Source of the DNA: Bodo saltans | Taxonomy: Eukaryota; Euglenozoa; Kinetoplastea; Eubodonida; Bodonidae | Assembly (NCBI GenBank): GCA_001460835.1 | Contig: CYKH01001117.1 | Coordinates: forward strand, 7,589-63,108 | Direction: 5' to 3' | DNA: 55,520 nucleotides | Notes under the pieces: generated by a model | Databases searched by the model: none | Told to the model about the DNA's origin: nothing | What the model saw: the letters and a program-made list of their open reading frames with translations, nothing else | Translations under genes and position numbers: made by a program | In this document: positions 46,135-55,520 of the stretch, piece by piece | Layout: every line of letters starts with the position of its first letter | Position numbering within the stretch: position 1 is the first letter of the stretch

Positions 46135-48468
46135 ATGGCTGACGCGGCAGTGCAACATGATTCGTCGTCGATCAGACTGCTGTCTGCAGGATGCGGGACT
46201 TTGCTGCCGACTGTCGCGACGCACGAGAAACCACTCACCACAGAACAACTTCGCACTCACTTTGCTTCATCAACTGAAGCAGCACTATTCCTGATGGCGG
46301 ACTCCTGGGAGCGTGTCTTGAGCGGTCTTGAGAACCAGCACATTAGCAGTGCTATTGGCACCAGTGCACACGTAGATACCCAGGATCACTATCTGCAGTT
46401 ATGGAACTCTGCTCGCTCTGATCCTTCGTCTGCTGTGTCATCAGCAGCGCTTGACGTCTTGCGGCAGGCTGCATCGGCGGCGGCTTCAGCGTCAGGGGCT
46501 AGCAGCAGCTCCATGCCGAAGGTAACGATGCCTTCGTTGCGGGCAAAATTTGCACTTCATTCCTGTGGTGACATAGAATTCTCCCAAACATTGATCGAAT
46601 TTCGACTCGCAGTGCAAAAAGTCGGACTGCTATCCCAGCAATCTATCCGGCTTGCTTCTGGAAATCTCAGCAGCGACGCGTCGTCCACCAAAGTTGAGGA
46701 CGTGGCACTTTTCACCATTCTACTGCTGTCCCAATATCGATCCACAAAGCAGATCGCGGCGAGAAAGTGGATTGCGTACATGGACTCGGTGTTGACGGCA
46801 CCATCTGAGGGGCTTTCGGTCGGATTGGTGCTGAGCGCCTCCTTCCTTGCGTCCATGTCACTCTGCATCCCAACGACCGACGTGACTTCACAGAGGCTTT
46901 TGATTGCTATTCTGGGCGAGGCACTAGGAGATGCCATCCCACCGCTGCATCCTCAATTCATTGGATTATTCTGGACGGCGGTCATTGAACAACTCTCCTT
47001 GAGAGAGGCCACCACAAGTGGGCACTCACACGTCGTGTCGGTTAAGGCGCTCATGCCTGTCTTTGTAGATTACTTCTACGTCAACATCGCACAACATCTG
47101 CAGGATGCCATGTCCTCCGATGAGAATAGGAATCTTACAGACACATCAAGTTGTACTCGTAGCTCACCTCTGTTTCATGCGATAGCTTCTCCTCCTGCAT
47201 CTCAGGAGAGGGGACTGCCCCCAGCTGTGTTCGATGCTTATTTTGGCATCTTCATGCCATCACTTTGGCAGCAAATAGGATTTGAGTGGCCATGGTCCTC
47301 TTTTGTACGCTTGACACGTGCAATCGTCAACGAAGCACGAAGATCTGCGCAAGGAAGCGAATCAATCGCAAGCGCTTTGAGCAGTCGTGCCGAGCAGCTT
47401 TGGAACGACATTGCGTTCTCGTTAGCTCCTCGGTCGTACAAACAACGGCTAGAAGAAATTCTTGCTGCGTCGCTGCAGCGCCATGTCGATGGGGCGTATG
47501 CTCTTGACGCCACCCGTCAGTTTCCACTGCCGGTTGACGATACAGTGCTCGCTGATTTGGGGCGTGTTGCGACTGTTGCCGCAACCAAAATATCTCAACT
47601 CACTCCGGGTGACAATGCCGCTATTTCTGATGCCGTTGGCGTCGCGACATTATCCCTTGACGCATTACCTCATATGGTTCGCCTGCGTGCTGCGCAGAAA
47701 GCAATCACAGCGACTCGTAGTGCCGATGCGGCTCTCGTGGACGCTCGGATGGCAGGTGTCTTGTGGATCTTCTTGACGCTCTCGAAGAGGCTTGCTGTGC
47801 GATCGCACAACCGCGACTTATTCTTGACCACGTTTGCACCGGTCCTCGAAAAGCTTCGCAACTCGTCCGAGGGGGCTGCACTTGGAATACAGCACACGGA
47901 GGAGGATGACACTGTCAGTGCATCGCAGCTCCCAACGCAAAGTCCGTTCGTCACTGTTGCATCTTTGTGGTTGGCGTCAATCGTTGACAATCGACGAGAT
48001 GATGCGGAGCGCAAAGCTCTTCTTCGGCGTCGGATTGGATTCGAGTTGCTGCGTTTCATGTCTGTCTGTTACTTACCTCTGACACAAGACAATGGCCGAT
48101 CGTCAGTTGGTCTCGTCATCACTGCTGCCGACATCATCGCTGTGTTTGTGTTCGCAGCTGGTGCATCGGCCGTCGATGGTAGTGAAGTGGATGCTCGCTT
48201 ACTGTGGGCAACTGCTGACAGTGATTTGCGAATGGCAGTGCGCGATGTGATGCGTCGGCTCTCTTCGTTGACGTCTCGCATTCAATTGTCTGCTGATCTT
48301 CTTACATTTGATACCATCACTAGGCACATTGTACGCCTTGAGAGCGAACAACTGACGAAGTGGCTGCGGGCATTGGCTATGCAAGAAGATGCATTATGTC
48401 GTGGCACCAGCTGTGTGTGCTGGATCCCATCGACTGCAGTTCTGCAAGCAACGTTATCCCACAACTAA
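46135..48468 (+). CDS. Conserved-looking helical protein of unknown function
   Basis: A 777-residue protein I do not recognise. It is predominantly alpha-helical, with hydrophobic helices such as FTILLLSQYRSTKQIAARKW and GVLWIFLTLSKRLA. It has no signal peptide, and the hydrophobic stretches are short, so it is more likely a soluble helical-repeat or tethering-complex type protein than a membrane protein. A Ser/Ala-rich low-complexity stretch lies near residues 110-130. The last 60 residues (QEDALCRGTSCVCW) contain several cysteines. Neighbours give no clue to its role. The ATG follows the splice acceptor closely. Confidence 0.75.
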   Translation: MADAAVQHDSSSIRLLSAGCGTLLPTVATHEKPLTTEQLRTHFASSTEAALFLMADSWERVLSGLENQHISSAIGTSAHVDTQDHYLQLWNSARSDPSSAVSSAALDVLRQAASAAASASGASSSSMPKVTMPSLRAKFALHSCGDIEFSQTLIEFRLAVQKVGLLSQQSIRLASGNLSSDASSTKVEDVALFTILLLSQYRSTKQIAARKWIAYMDSVLTAPSEGLSVGLVLSASFLASMSLCIPTTDVTSQRLLIAILGEALGDAIPPLHPQFIGLFWTAVIEQLSLREATTSGHSHVVSVKALMPVFVDYFYVNIAQHLQDAMSSDENRNLTDTSSCTRSSPLFHAIASPPASQERGLPPAVFDAYFGIFMPSLWQQIGFEWPWSSFVRLTRAIVNEARRSAQGSESIASALSSRAEQLWNDIAFSLAPRSYKQRLEEILAASLQRHVDGAYALDATRQFPLPVDDTVLADLGRVATVAATKISQLTPGDNAAISDAVGVATLSLDALPHMVRLRAAQKAITATRSADAALVDARMAGVLWIFLTLSKRLAVRSHNRDLFLTTFAPVLEKLRNSSEGAALGIQHTEEDDTVSASQLPTQSPFVTVASLWLASIVDNRRDDAERKALLRRRIGFELLRFMSVCYLPLTQDNGRSSVGLVITAADIIAVFVFAAGASAVDGSEVDARLLWATADSDLRMAVRDVMRRLSSLTSRIQLSADLLTFDTITRHIVRLESEQLTKWLRALAMQEDALCRGTSCVCWIPSTAVLQATLSHN

Positions 48469-48626
48469 CAAAGGAAAAAAAATAAAATAAAATGGATAAC
48501 TCAGAGACGCTGTAATGTTTGTAGTGTGTTCATGATTCCTTGCCAGGCTTTTCTTTACTTCTGAGGAAACATAGTAGAGCCTAGAAAAAGCATCAGTCAT
48601 ATTCCTTGAGCGACGTTGAATATCAG

Positions 48627-50981
48627 ATGAGTTCCACAAAGGAAAAAGCATCCAACAGTGGGACATACCTCCTTCAAGCGTTCCTAAACTTTAGCCAGTA
48701 CTCTGCAGCGAAGACGGCGTCATTGACTCGTCGCGCATCCATGTCCAGTTTCTCCTCCGTAGCGAATCTGGCCAACTCGATGTCGGGCCTTTGCGCGCCT
48801 CCTGTGATCAAAGGCGGCGCCACAGCGCCTGCCGCAGCTATTGCGATCTCATCGCAGCAGCATCAACCCCCAGTTGTCTCGGCCCTTAACACCCCAGACC
48901 ACCCGCTGATTCTGCGACTCGCCGACGCCTGCAATGCGGAAGCGGCCACTGTCCAGGCCCTCCAGCAACACTACTTGACACGGTGGGTGGAGCGTGTTCA
49001 AAGCATCGTAGAACAGATGGGAGAGCAACATGGGATTCGTCCATCGGAGCCTCTCTCCGCGGAGATTGCTGCAATTGGCCGCATGAGTGCCGGTGGCGCA
49101 AAACCTGCACGAGGGCACAGTGCGGACCGCAACAACGTTGGAAATAAGCCCCGCCGCCTTTCATCAGTGGAGCAGAAAAAAGAGAAAACACATGACGAGA
49201 TCATTCGCACAGTTCTCCAGCACGAAGAGTTGCATTTTTATGAAAGTGTTCTGCCGTCACGCTTTATCGAAGATTACCAACCTTTTATCTCCCTCAGTGA
49301 CGGGACGCTCCCACAGCCCAGCGCGACTGGGGCGGTCACCACGTCGAAGCCCCACTCCCAGCAACTAGTTGACATGAACGAGAACCCTAAAGAGTGGGCA
49401 ATCCCGTCAGGATCCATTGTGAAGCAGCACCCCAAAGCGACATTCCCGTACGCAATCACCATTTTCTACAAGCCTACTAAGACAAGCCGTACCATGAACG
49501 ACATCATGTGTCGCAGCTCGAGCTTTGTGCTGGGCTCATCTGCAGTGATGGGAAGAGAGAGTTCAGCACCCTACGCCGGCACGTCTGATGCCAACGTCAC
49601 TCAGTTAGTCTCCGATCGCTCCACGATATTGAATCAAAGTGCCGATCCATTGAAGTCCGCCGCACAATACTTAGTTGCACAAAGCGCACCAAAGAGCATG
49701 TTGGGGGACGACGCAGCACGAAAGCGGGGATTTACCATCTTGCCGTTTCTTCCTTACTTGCGAAGTGGCACACACGAAACCCACGTGGACCCACAAATTG
49801 CTCAATATTTGCGCCGCCTTTCTGAAAATCATCTCCCCAACAGTGCCCAAAGTGGATCAAAAGACAGCGCCAATCGTAGCGGAGCGACGAGCCCTCTTGA
49901 GGTAGACGATTCAGAGCGTGACAAAGAAATTGATTTCACGGTAGAAGAATTGATGGCCCAAGCTGGCCTCACCCTGTATGACGTTGCTCGTCATGGAAAC
50001 GGACCGCTGGCTCATCTTGGCCGTGATCACGTGGTGGAGCAAGTCCCCCTCATGGCGAAGAGTGACATTGAACGAAAGCGGCAAGAGAATGTAATTCGCG
50101 CGGAACGCGCTGCAATCGCTCGTGAAGAGACTGCGATGAGACTGTCGGAAGTACGAGAACTGTCTATGCGTGAAGAGCACACAGCAAAGGAGGCCATTGC
50201 ACGTGTCGAGCGTGAAAAGACGGAGCTCGACTTGGTCCGAGAGGAGGCAGCCAGGGAGCGCAGCAAGGAAGAGCGACGCTTGAGTTTGGAGCAACGTATC
50301 CTGTCATACAAAGCAGCTGCTCAAAAGGAACTTGAGGAATCGCAAGAGCGACAACGGAAATTTCTGCAGCAGCTTGAATCGACACTCCTCCAGAAAGCTA
50401 CACGCCGACGCCTGGACACGACCCTTGAAGGCGAACGCACGAAGGCAGAGGAGTTAAGCCGTCGCGCTGGACCTATTTCGCTTCGCCTGAATGAATTCCG
50501 CCCTAAAGTGAAGCAACTGGATCAGCAGCAACGTCAGGACAACATGTACACATCGTTGGTCCAATCACTGGATGCTGCCATGACGACTGCAACGTCTCAA
50601 TACCACGCCAACACGACCGGCGCACTTGCGGACCGCCACCAATACGAGACCAAAGTTCGCGAGGAGCTTGTGGTCCGCACCGCTGACGCCGAGACGCTGG
50701 CGAAGAAAGGTGTGGTACGCAACTTTAGGATTGAAGACCTCAAGCGCCAGGAAGATTTAGTGTCGCGTCCTGAGGGTGAGGTGTCCATCTTGCGCATTGC
50801 CGCCAAACCATCCACAGTTTACTACAGCGCCACGGCCGAAGAGGAAGCGCTCCGTGAGGAGGAGCGCAATCGCAATTTCTTAGAGTGGAAAGAACGCCGT
50901 CGAATTGAAGTGGAGGCAAAAATGATTCGTAGCGAGTTGGGGATTCGTGAACCTCGCTCTGTTCTGACTCCGTCGGAGTAG
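48627..50981 (+). CDS. Coiled-coil protein of unknown function, probably cytoskeletal
   Basis: A 784-residue protein. The N-terminal 90 residues are Ser/Ala-rich. A short helical region (DHPLILRLADACNAEAATVQ) follows near 95, then a possible conserved core: HDEIIRTVLQHEELHFYESVLPS near 190 and FPYAITIFYKP near 273. A long highly charged coiled coil spans ~478-608 (ERKRQENVIRAERAAIAREE), and a second helical Glu/Arg-rich region lies at the C-terminus (EEALREEERNRNFLEWKERR). No enzyme motif, membrane segment or targeting signal is visible. The frame is open slightly upstream (TTG at 48606), but the first ATG after the predicted acceptor is 48627. The pattern is common among flagellar proteins; that role is inference. 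Confidence 0.75.
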   Translation: MSSTKEKASNSGTYLLQAFLNFSQYSAAKTASLTRRASMSSFSSVANLANSMSGLCAPPVIKGGATAPAAAIAISSQQHQPPVVSALNTPDHPLILRLADACNAEAATVQALQQHYLTRWVERVQSIVEQMGEQHGIRPSEPLSAEIAAIGRMSAGGAKPARGHSADRNNVGNKPRRLSSVEQKKEKTHDEIIRTVLQHEELHFYESVLPSRFIEDYQPFISLSDGTLPQPSATGAVTTSKPHSQQLVDMNENPKEWAIPSGSIVKQHPKATFPYAITIFYKPTKTSRTMNDIMCRSSSFVLGSSAVMGRESSAPYAGTSDANVTQLVSDRSTILNQSADPLKSAAQYLVAQSAPKSMLGDDAARKRGFTILPFLPYLRSGTHETHVDPQIAQYLRRLSENHLPNSAQSGSKDSANRSGATSPLEVDDSERDKEIDFTVEELMAQAGLTLYDVARHGNGPLAHLGRDHVVEQVPLMAKSDIERKRQENVIRAERAAIAREETAMRLSEVRELSMREEHTAKEAIARVEREKTELDLVREEAARERSKEERRLSLEQRILSYKAAAQKELEESQERQRKFLQQLESTLLQKATRRRLDTTLEGERTKAEELSRRAGPISLRLNEFRPKVKQLDQQQRQDNMYTSLVQSLDAAMTTATSQYHANTTGALADRHQYETKVREELVVRTADAETLAKKGVVRNFRIEDLKRQEDLVSRPEGEVSILRIAAKPSTVYYSATAEEEALREEERNRNFLEWKERRRIEVEAKMIRSELGIREPRSVLTPSE

Positions 50982-51233
50982 GAGCTTTAGCGACCCCTTT
51001 GTAGATTATGTGTTTGTCCAAAGAGAGACACACCGTGTTGTTGTTTGATTATGATGTGTGAGATGAGCCCTTGTGCCAACAAATGTGATGGACTTTGTGC
51101 CAACGAACAAGGAGACAATTGTTCCATTTGGGATTGGATCTGGATTCGATCTGGAAGGTAGTACCATAATAACAACGGCAGATTCTGTACATAAATCAAA
51201 AGTTACCCCCAAAAAAACACAACGAAACATCGT

Positions 51234-54200
51234 ATGACAGAAGCTCCACCAACACAAAATCTTCAGCGCCTTGCCTCATCGACGCTTATATCTGCGATGA
51301 TTAGTGAGCGTGATGCAAATCCGGCCGAAAGGATGGAAATGCGGCGTAAGAAGGAAACAGAACGTCGACAACAACGCATCGCTGAAGATCGTGCGCGGGC
51401 AGAGCAGCAAAAATCAGATAACCGGCTACGTGACGGTGAGCACATGTTTCAGCAGCGATGGCATGAGACAGAGGCACAGTTTCAGAAAGACGAACACACA
51501 CGTCAGATGGTTCTTCGATCGTTTGATAAATTATCTCGCACAATTCCACGACGTGACAACCCTCGAGTGCTCATCGTCTCGGATCATCCTTGGAGGCAAG
51601 GTTTTTATGTAGAGCTCCTACGCATGGTGGGCTGTCAGTGCGACACGACCAGATCGCTATCCGTCGGCGTGACCATGGCTGCACCGCTGATTCAGCGCAC
51701 TCATGAGACATCGTATGATTTGATTATTGTCGACCGCCCCAGAAAAGCGGCAACGGACGCCGAGGCTGCACAAATGCTCCTTGACTTCACCTACAGCGTG
51801 CGAGTACGCGACAGTGTGTACCGGAAAGAGTATCTCACCACGGCAACCAACCAATTCTTGTTTGTGTTAGGCGCCACGGATTTCTTGCCGCAGTTCCTCG
51901 TTCAAGGCGCGTCGTCGGCTGGCATTGGCGTGTCAACAACTGAAGATCGAGCAGATGTCGCTTGTATTCGAAGGCCATTGTACTTTCATTTGAAGAAAAT
52001 TCGGCAGCTTGTCTTGCCACCTTTTGTGAACACTCGCCTTCGGTTCAAGCTTTACCGCCGAGACCCGAATTTTGTGAAAATCGATCGCATGTTTCGCCAA
52101 GTCACACCACCGCGTCTCAAGGATAAGTCCAACAGTTCTGTGGCTGGCGATCCCAGCGCGTCTACCAGGAGTCAGTCTCCAAGACATGGAGGCGGTGATC
52201 CACATGATGAAGAAGGCGCAAAGAAGAAGCACTTCGTCACTTTTGAAAGCCTTCTGCTAGAGAACGAAGACTTGCATAATGTCGTCATCACCCACATCCG
52301 CAACAAGTCGCGCCTTGAGGATCAAGTGAAGGAACTCGAGGCGATGCTCAAGGATGTTCAAGAGCGTTTTCGATACACCATTCAAGGGTTAGAGGGCCAA
52401 CTACGTGACAAGGATATCTTCATCGCAGAGGTAGGAGACGTCGCGCGGGAGCTGAAGCAGAAACTTCACGATGCACAAATACGAGAAATGCAGCTGTCGT
52501 CTCAACTCACTCAAGTGCAGCGGCGGTCCAAAAAGAAAGAGGTACCTGTGAGTGAAACACCTCGTGCTCAAGAAGACTTGGAGGCCAGTGCGGTACGAAG
52601 CGCTGCGCCCGCACCGCTCGTCGTACGAGTTCCTGTGATGATGCCGTCAGATGCAATGCCACCTGCTCATGGCGCATCGCCAACTGGGTCCATGAACGCA
52701 TTGAACGCAGCCCTCGGGCAGCGTCTTGAAACGTTAATGCAGCAACAAGCGGAGGAGGCTCGTCGCCGTAAAGTCATGCTCGATAGTGTCGCAGACGGGT
52801 TTCACGATGCTCGTGTCACGAAGGAAGCGAAACTGCATGCGGTGGAAATCAATAGCAAACCCGCACAGTGCGATATTTGGTATCAGAGCCCTCAGGAGCA
52901 AGCCGACTTGCTAAAGTTCATGGCAAGCCAATATGGAAGTCCGTCTGGCGCGAAGTCTAGCAAGAAACAACACGCGTCGTCGTCCCATCGCGGCAAAGGT
53001 GGATCCACCAAAGCTTCGGGGGCTAACGGGGCTGGTGGCTCCTCCTCATTGGACCCAAGCGCCTCGGATGCCCACAATGATAGCAGCCGTGTACAAAGCC
53101 GCTCACAAAGCCGTCAACAGAACTCACGAGGAGGCGCGACATCTCGAGCAAGTTCCGTGACATCGGCTGAGGACGAATTTCCAATGTCGCCCGGTCTCAT
53201 GGACTTGCATTCCCCGTTCGATATGTTTCACAGTGCGACAGTCGTCGGCGACGGTGACGATGCTGCTGCTCGAAACTTACGAGTTGAAAACAACGCTCTG
53301 CGAAAGCAACTGCAATTCTTTAAGGCTCAGCAGCAACAGCAACGACGACATAGCGTGGACGCCGTCGGTGCCTCGTTAAACGCCCTTGGCGCTAGCAGCG
53401 TTCACGCTCTCACGGCCTTTTCTCCCATAAAACTGTCGATGGAGATGCCAAGCGCTGAAGTCCTCGTTGCGGATGGACAAAGCGACGTGAAATTCCTTCA
53501 TCGGAAGATCGCTACGCTCAGCCAACAAGTGTCCGTGCTGGAATCGTCCATCATTCAATCGCGAATGGTAGGCTCTCCGGCGCACCCACAGCACAACGCA
53601 TCACTTATTGACGCCTTCCCAGGTGGAGGTGGCTCACCTCATGCAACACCGCCCCCGCCCCCACTTGCCGTCATAGGAACTCCCCCAACACTTTTGTCAC
53701 CTGGACTTCTTGCGGTGGGATCTCTGAGCGGCCTGATGGAGGCCGATACTGTTCTCCCCCCTCCCACTGGACTAGTCTCAGGAATATCTGCAGCGGAAGT
53801 GACCGCACTAAGAGAGACCATCTCACGCTTAGAGTACAAAGTACACAGTCTTGACCTTTCTCGCATCACTAGCACGATGCAAAAGCTCGTGTACAAGTCT
53901 GCCATGATGCGTCTTTTGAACGGAGATGGCAACGCGGCCAGCAATCAGCCGCGTCGGAAGGCGTTTACAAAAGACTCCGCTGTGAATACAACGCTAGAGG
54001 GGGTCGGTGCGGCGGCTGCCATGTGGGATGGTGGCACGCTGTTCTCTCCCAAGGAAATGGAGCAACGAATCAATGAATTGGGCGTGAAGTTGAAGGAGAG
54101 CCACATGATGTTCAAAGAATCCCAAGAGCAGCATCTCCAGTCAGAGAGGAAATCGTTGGAGATGAAATTGGAGTTGGAGAAGATGCACAACCACACGCTA

Positions 54201-55520
54201 GAACTGGTAGATTCCTTGAAGGTGTGCAATAAAAAGCTCGCCACCACCGAAGCATTGCACAAGGAAGCAGCAGAGAAGTGCACTGTGTTTGAAGCACAAC
54301 ACGCAAAACTAAAGGAGGACATTGAAGAGCACGAGCGGATCATTGCTGAGCTGCGTGTCAAGCCTCTCACAGTGCCTGTCGGATGCCAAACAAAACTTAG
54401 CGGTGATATTGTCAAGAAATCCAGCAGTACAAGTGGCGGCGTTGCTGCAGTAGCGTCCAAGATGCTCGATGTGATGAAGGTCCATGGGCATGAGGGTGAT
54501 CCTACCCTCACTCCCCGTCGATCAGTGAATTCTGGCGAGAGTGATGCAACTCACGGCGGACTTCTTGGCATTGGATCGTCATCGCCATCGACGAAGAAAG
54601 CAACACCACGTGTCGATGATTCACGTGACTCCCATGATCATCACAACAGGCCCAAGATGCTCGATGTGATGAAGGTCCATGGGCATGAGGGTGATCCTAC
54701 CCTCACTCCCCGTCGATCAGTGAATTCTGGCGAGAGTGATGCAACTCACGGCGGACTTCTTGGCATTGGATCGTCATCGCCATCGACGAAGAAAGCAACA
54801 CCACGTGTCGATGATTCACGTGACTCCCATGACCATCACAACAGGCATGCAATGAACTCCGCTGGGAGTGAATTCTCTTCAACTATGGACTTCTCCATGT
54901 CCATGCAGATGGTCATGGATGGTGCCCCAACAAACGAAGAGATTGACTTTCTTGTGACGACCCGCATGGCGGCGCTTGCATTGTACTCCACTGCTGCAGT
55001 CGATGGTTCCGATGTTCCCCGGAGGGAGCACAATGAGATTGTGGATAAACTTCAGAAAGATATTACAGATGCATTGCACACCATCCGGAAGTTGAACGAG
55101 GTGCGATTACGAGTCGCGTGGCTTCAGTTGCTCGTCGCTGTGATGATGAAAGACATGAAGGAACAAAAACATTCCGTTCCAGAGTTGCGTGAGAAGATTG
55201 AAACACTTTCGCAAGATCTCGATGAGCAAATCAGAAACGCTGCGAAACGCGAACGACTTTTACGCAAAGAGTTCGATTTACTCCGATTGAAGTACGCGCA
55301 CGACGATGACAACGTTGCTATGGCCGCGTTTGATATCGACGCGTTTGCCCAACATACACTGAAAACACCTCTTGACATGACCAATGACCGAAGCACCAAA
55401 TATGTGTGCAAGGGTGTGGAGCACTGTCTCGGTGTTGCTCGGCGTTTGCTTTCTACCGCTCAAAGCCGAGTGAACACTGTCCTTCACAACGTTCAGAGCC
55501 AAACACCACCATCCTTCATG
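51234..55520 (+). CDS. Large coiled-coil protein with receiver-like domain, truncated by window end
   Basis: Open for 1,429 codons with no stop, running past the end. After a charged N-terminal coiled coil (residues 30-85) there is a region at ~109-230 with the strand-helix order of a response-regulator receiver: VLIVSDHP with Asp117, a helix (YVELLRMVGC), YDLIIVDRP with Asp167 in the phospho-acceptor place, and FLFVLGATD as strand 4. The usual Thr/Ser and Lys are not obvious, so it may be degenerate. Coiled coils follow near 335-430 and 945-1045 (QRINELGVKLKESH). Ser/Gly/Pro-rich linkers separate them, and a further coiled coil lies near 1265-1360. A 65-residue tandem duplication lies near 1075-1204. 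The start is the ATG at 51234; the upstream splice signal is weak. Confidence 0.78.
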   Translation, partial: MTEAPPTQNLQRLASSTLISAMISERDANPAERMEMRRKKETERRQQRIAEDRARAEQQKSDNRLRDGEHMFQQRWHETEAQFQKDEHTRQMVLRSFDKLSRTIPRRDNPRVLIVSDHPWRQGFYVELLRMVGCQCDTTRSLSVGVTMAAPLIQRTHETSYDLIIVDRPRKAATDAEAAQMLLDFTYSVRVRDSVYRKEYLTTATNQFLFVLGATDFLPQFLVQGASSAGIGVSTTEDRADVACIRRPLYFHLKKIRQLVLPPFVNTRLRFKLYRRDPNFVKIDRMFRQVTPPRLKDKSNSSVAGDPSASTRSQSPRHGGGDPHDEEGAKKKHFVTFESLLLENEDLHNVVITHIRNKSRLEDQVKELEAMLKDVQERFRYTIQGLEGQLRDKDIFIAEVGDVARELKQKLHDAQIREMQLSSQLTQVQRRSKKKEVPVSETPRAQEDLEASAVRSAAPAPLVVRVPVMMPSDAMPPAHGASPTGSMNALNAALGQRLETLMQQQAEEARRRKVMLDSVADGFHDARVTKEAKLHAVEINSKPAQCDIWYQSPQEQADLLKFMASQYGSPSGAKSSKKQHASSSHRGKGGSTKASGANGAGGSSSLDPSASDAHNDSSRVQSRSQSRQQNSRGGATSRASSVTSAEDEFPMSPGLMDLHSPFDMFHSATVVGDGDDAAARNLRVENNALRKQLQFFKAQQQQQRRHSVDAVGASLNALGASSVHALTAFSPIKLSMEMPSAEVLVADGQSDVKFLHRKIATLSQQVSVLESSIIQSRMVGSPAHPQHNASLIDAFPGGGGSPHATPPPPPLAVIGTPPTLLSPGLLAVGSLSGLMEADTVLPPPTGLVSGISAAEVTALRETISRLEYKVHSLDLSRITSTMQKLVYKSAMMRLLNGDGNAASNQPRRKAFTKDSAVNTTLEGVGAAAAMWDGGTLFSPKEMEQRINELGVKLKESHMMFKESQEQHLQSERKSLEMKLELEKMHNHTLELVDSLKVCNKKLATTEALHKEAAEKCTVFEAQHAKLKEDIEEHERIIAELRVKPLTVPVGCQTKLSGDIVKKSSSTSGGVAAVASKMLDVMKVHGHEGDPTLTPRRSVNSGESDATHGGLLGIGSSSPSTKKATPRVDDSRDSHDHHNRPKMLDVMKVHGHEGDPTLTPRRSVNSGESDATHGGLLGIGSSSPSTKKATPRVDDSRDSHDHHNRHAMNSAGSEFSSTMDFSMSMQMVMDGAPTNEEIDFLVTTRMAALALYSTAAVDGSDVPRREHNEIVDKLQKDITDALHTIRKLNEVRLRVAWLQLLVAVMMKDMKEQKHSVPELREKIETLSQDLDEQIRNAAKRERLLRKEFDLLRLKYAHDDDNVAMAAFDIDAFAQHTLKTPLDMTNDRSTKYVCKGVEHCLGVARRLLSTAQSRVNTVLHNVQSQTPPSFM
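54457..54651 (+). repeat. 195-base tandem repeat, unit 1
   Basis: It encodes 65 residues (KMLDVMKVHGHEGDPTLT to RDSHDHHNR). The next 195 bases repeat it with one synonymous difference. Confidence 0.95.
54652..54846 (+). repeat. 195-base tandem repeat, unit 2
   Basis: Second unit, in frame. The single difference is GAT to GAC near the end, which keeps Asp. Confidence 0.95.

Noticed and set aside
1-55520. tRNA, rRNA or snoRNA genes
   Set aside because: I looked in the spacers and saw no cloverleaf with A/B boxes or conserved rRNA sequence; a tRNAscan or Infernal run would be decisive.

Overview
This window looks like nuclear DNA of a kinetoplastid protist. About 23 recognisable genes, one of them a pseudogene, all lie on the + strand and have no visible introns. 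They are separated by short spacers in which a pyrimidine-rich tract followed by an AG precedes the start codon, the expected layout of a polycistronic unit resolved by spliced-leader trans-splicing. The enolase carries the cysteine and lysine substitutions known from trypanosomatid enolases. The first 10 kb hold a gene family I do not recognise from the parasites, so a free-living bodonid such as Bodo saltans is my best guess; this is inference.

Region 1 (1-9,900) is a tandem array of six open genes and one pseudogene. They share a ~150-residue module whose hallmark is FLMDxxGxWxDPSR followed by a helix and a [LP]PTGxLxFxP-like end. I recognise no known domain. Copies carry one to three modules, with diverse N-termini. 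Part of the array is a ~0.9-kb segmental duplication that includes the spacer; one copy is decaying. This array is the best candidate for an undescribed system here.

Region 2 (10,300-22,600) holds three genes: a phosphagen-kinase-like protein that has lost its catalytic motif and carries an RIIa-type docking domain; a tepsin-like AP-4 accessory protein; and a very large four-domain voltage-gated cation channel. The channel has an unusual Q/D/S/E filter, a duplicated and frame-broken segment in domain I, and a perfect 45-bp duplication in domain IV.

Region 3 (22,900-29,050) holds enolase, importin beta-1 and an Arg/Asp/Glu-rich protein. Region 4 (29,200-43,050) holds a large disordered coiled-coil protein with TQT-like motifs, a polytopic membrane protein with a big ectodomain, a methyltransferase-domain protein, the mitochondrial GTPase GUF1/EF4 and gamma-SNAP. 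Region 5 (43,200-55,520) holds a split-PH coiled-coil protein, the F1-ATPase inhibitor IF1, two proteins of unknown function and a large coiled-coil protein with a receiver-like domain that runs off the window end.

The genes do not form one pathway, as is normal for a kinetoplastid polycistron. Themes are membrane traffic (tepsin, gamma-SNAP), mitochondrial function (GUF1, IF1), probable flagellar or cytoskeletal parts (RIIa protein, channel, coiled-coil proteins) and housekeeping (enolase, importin). All functional calls are by eye; no search was run.
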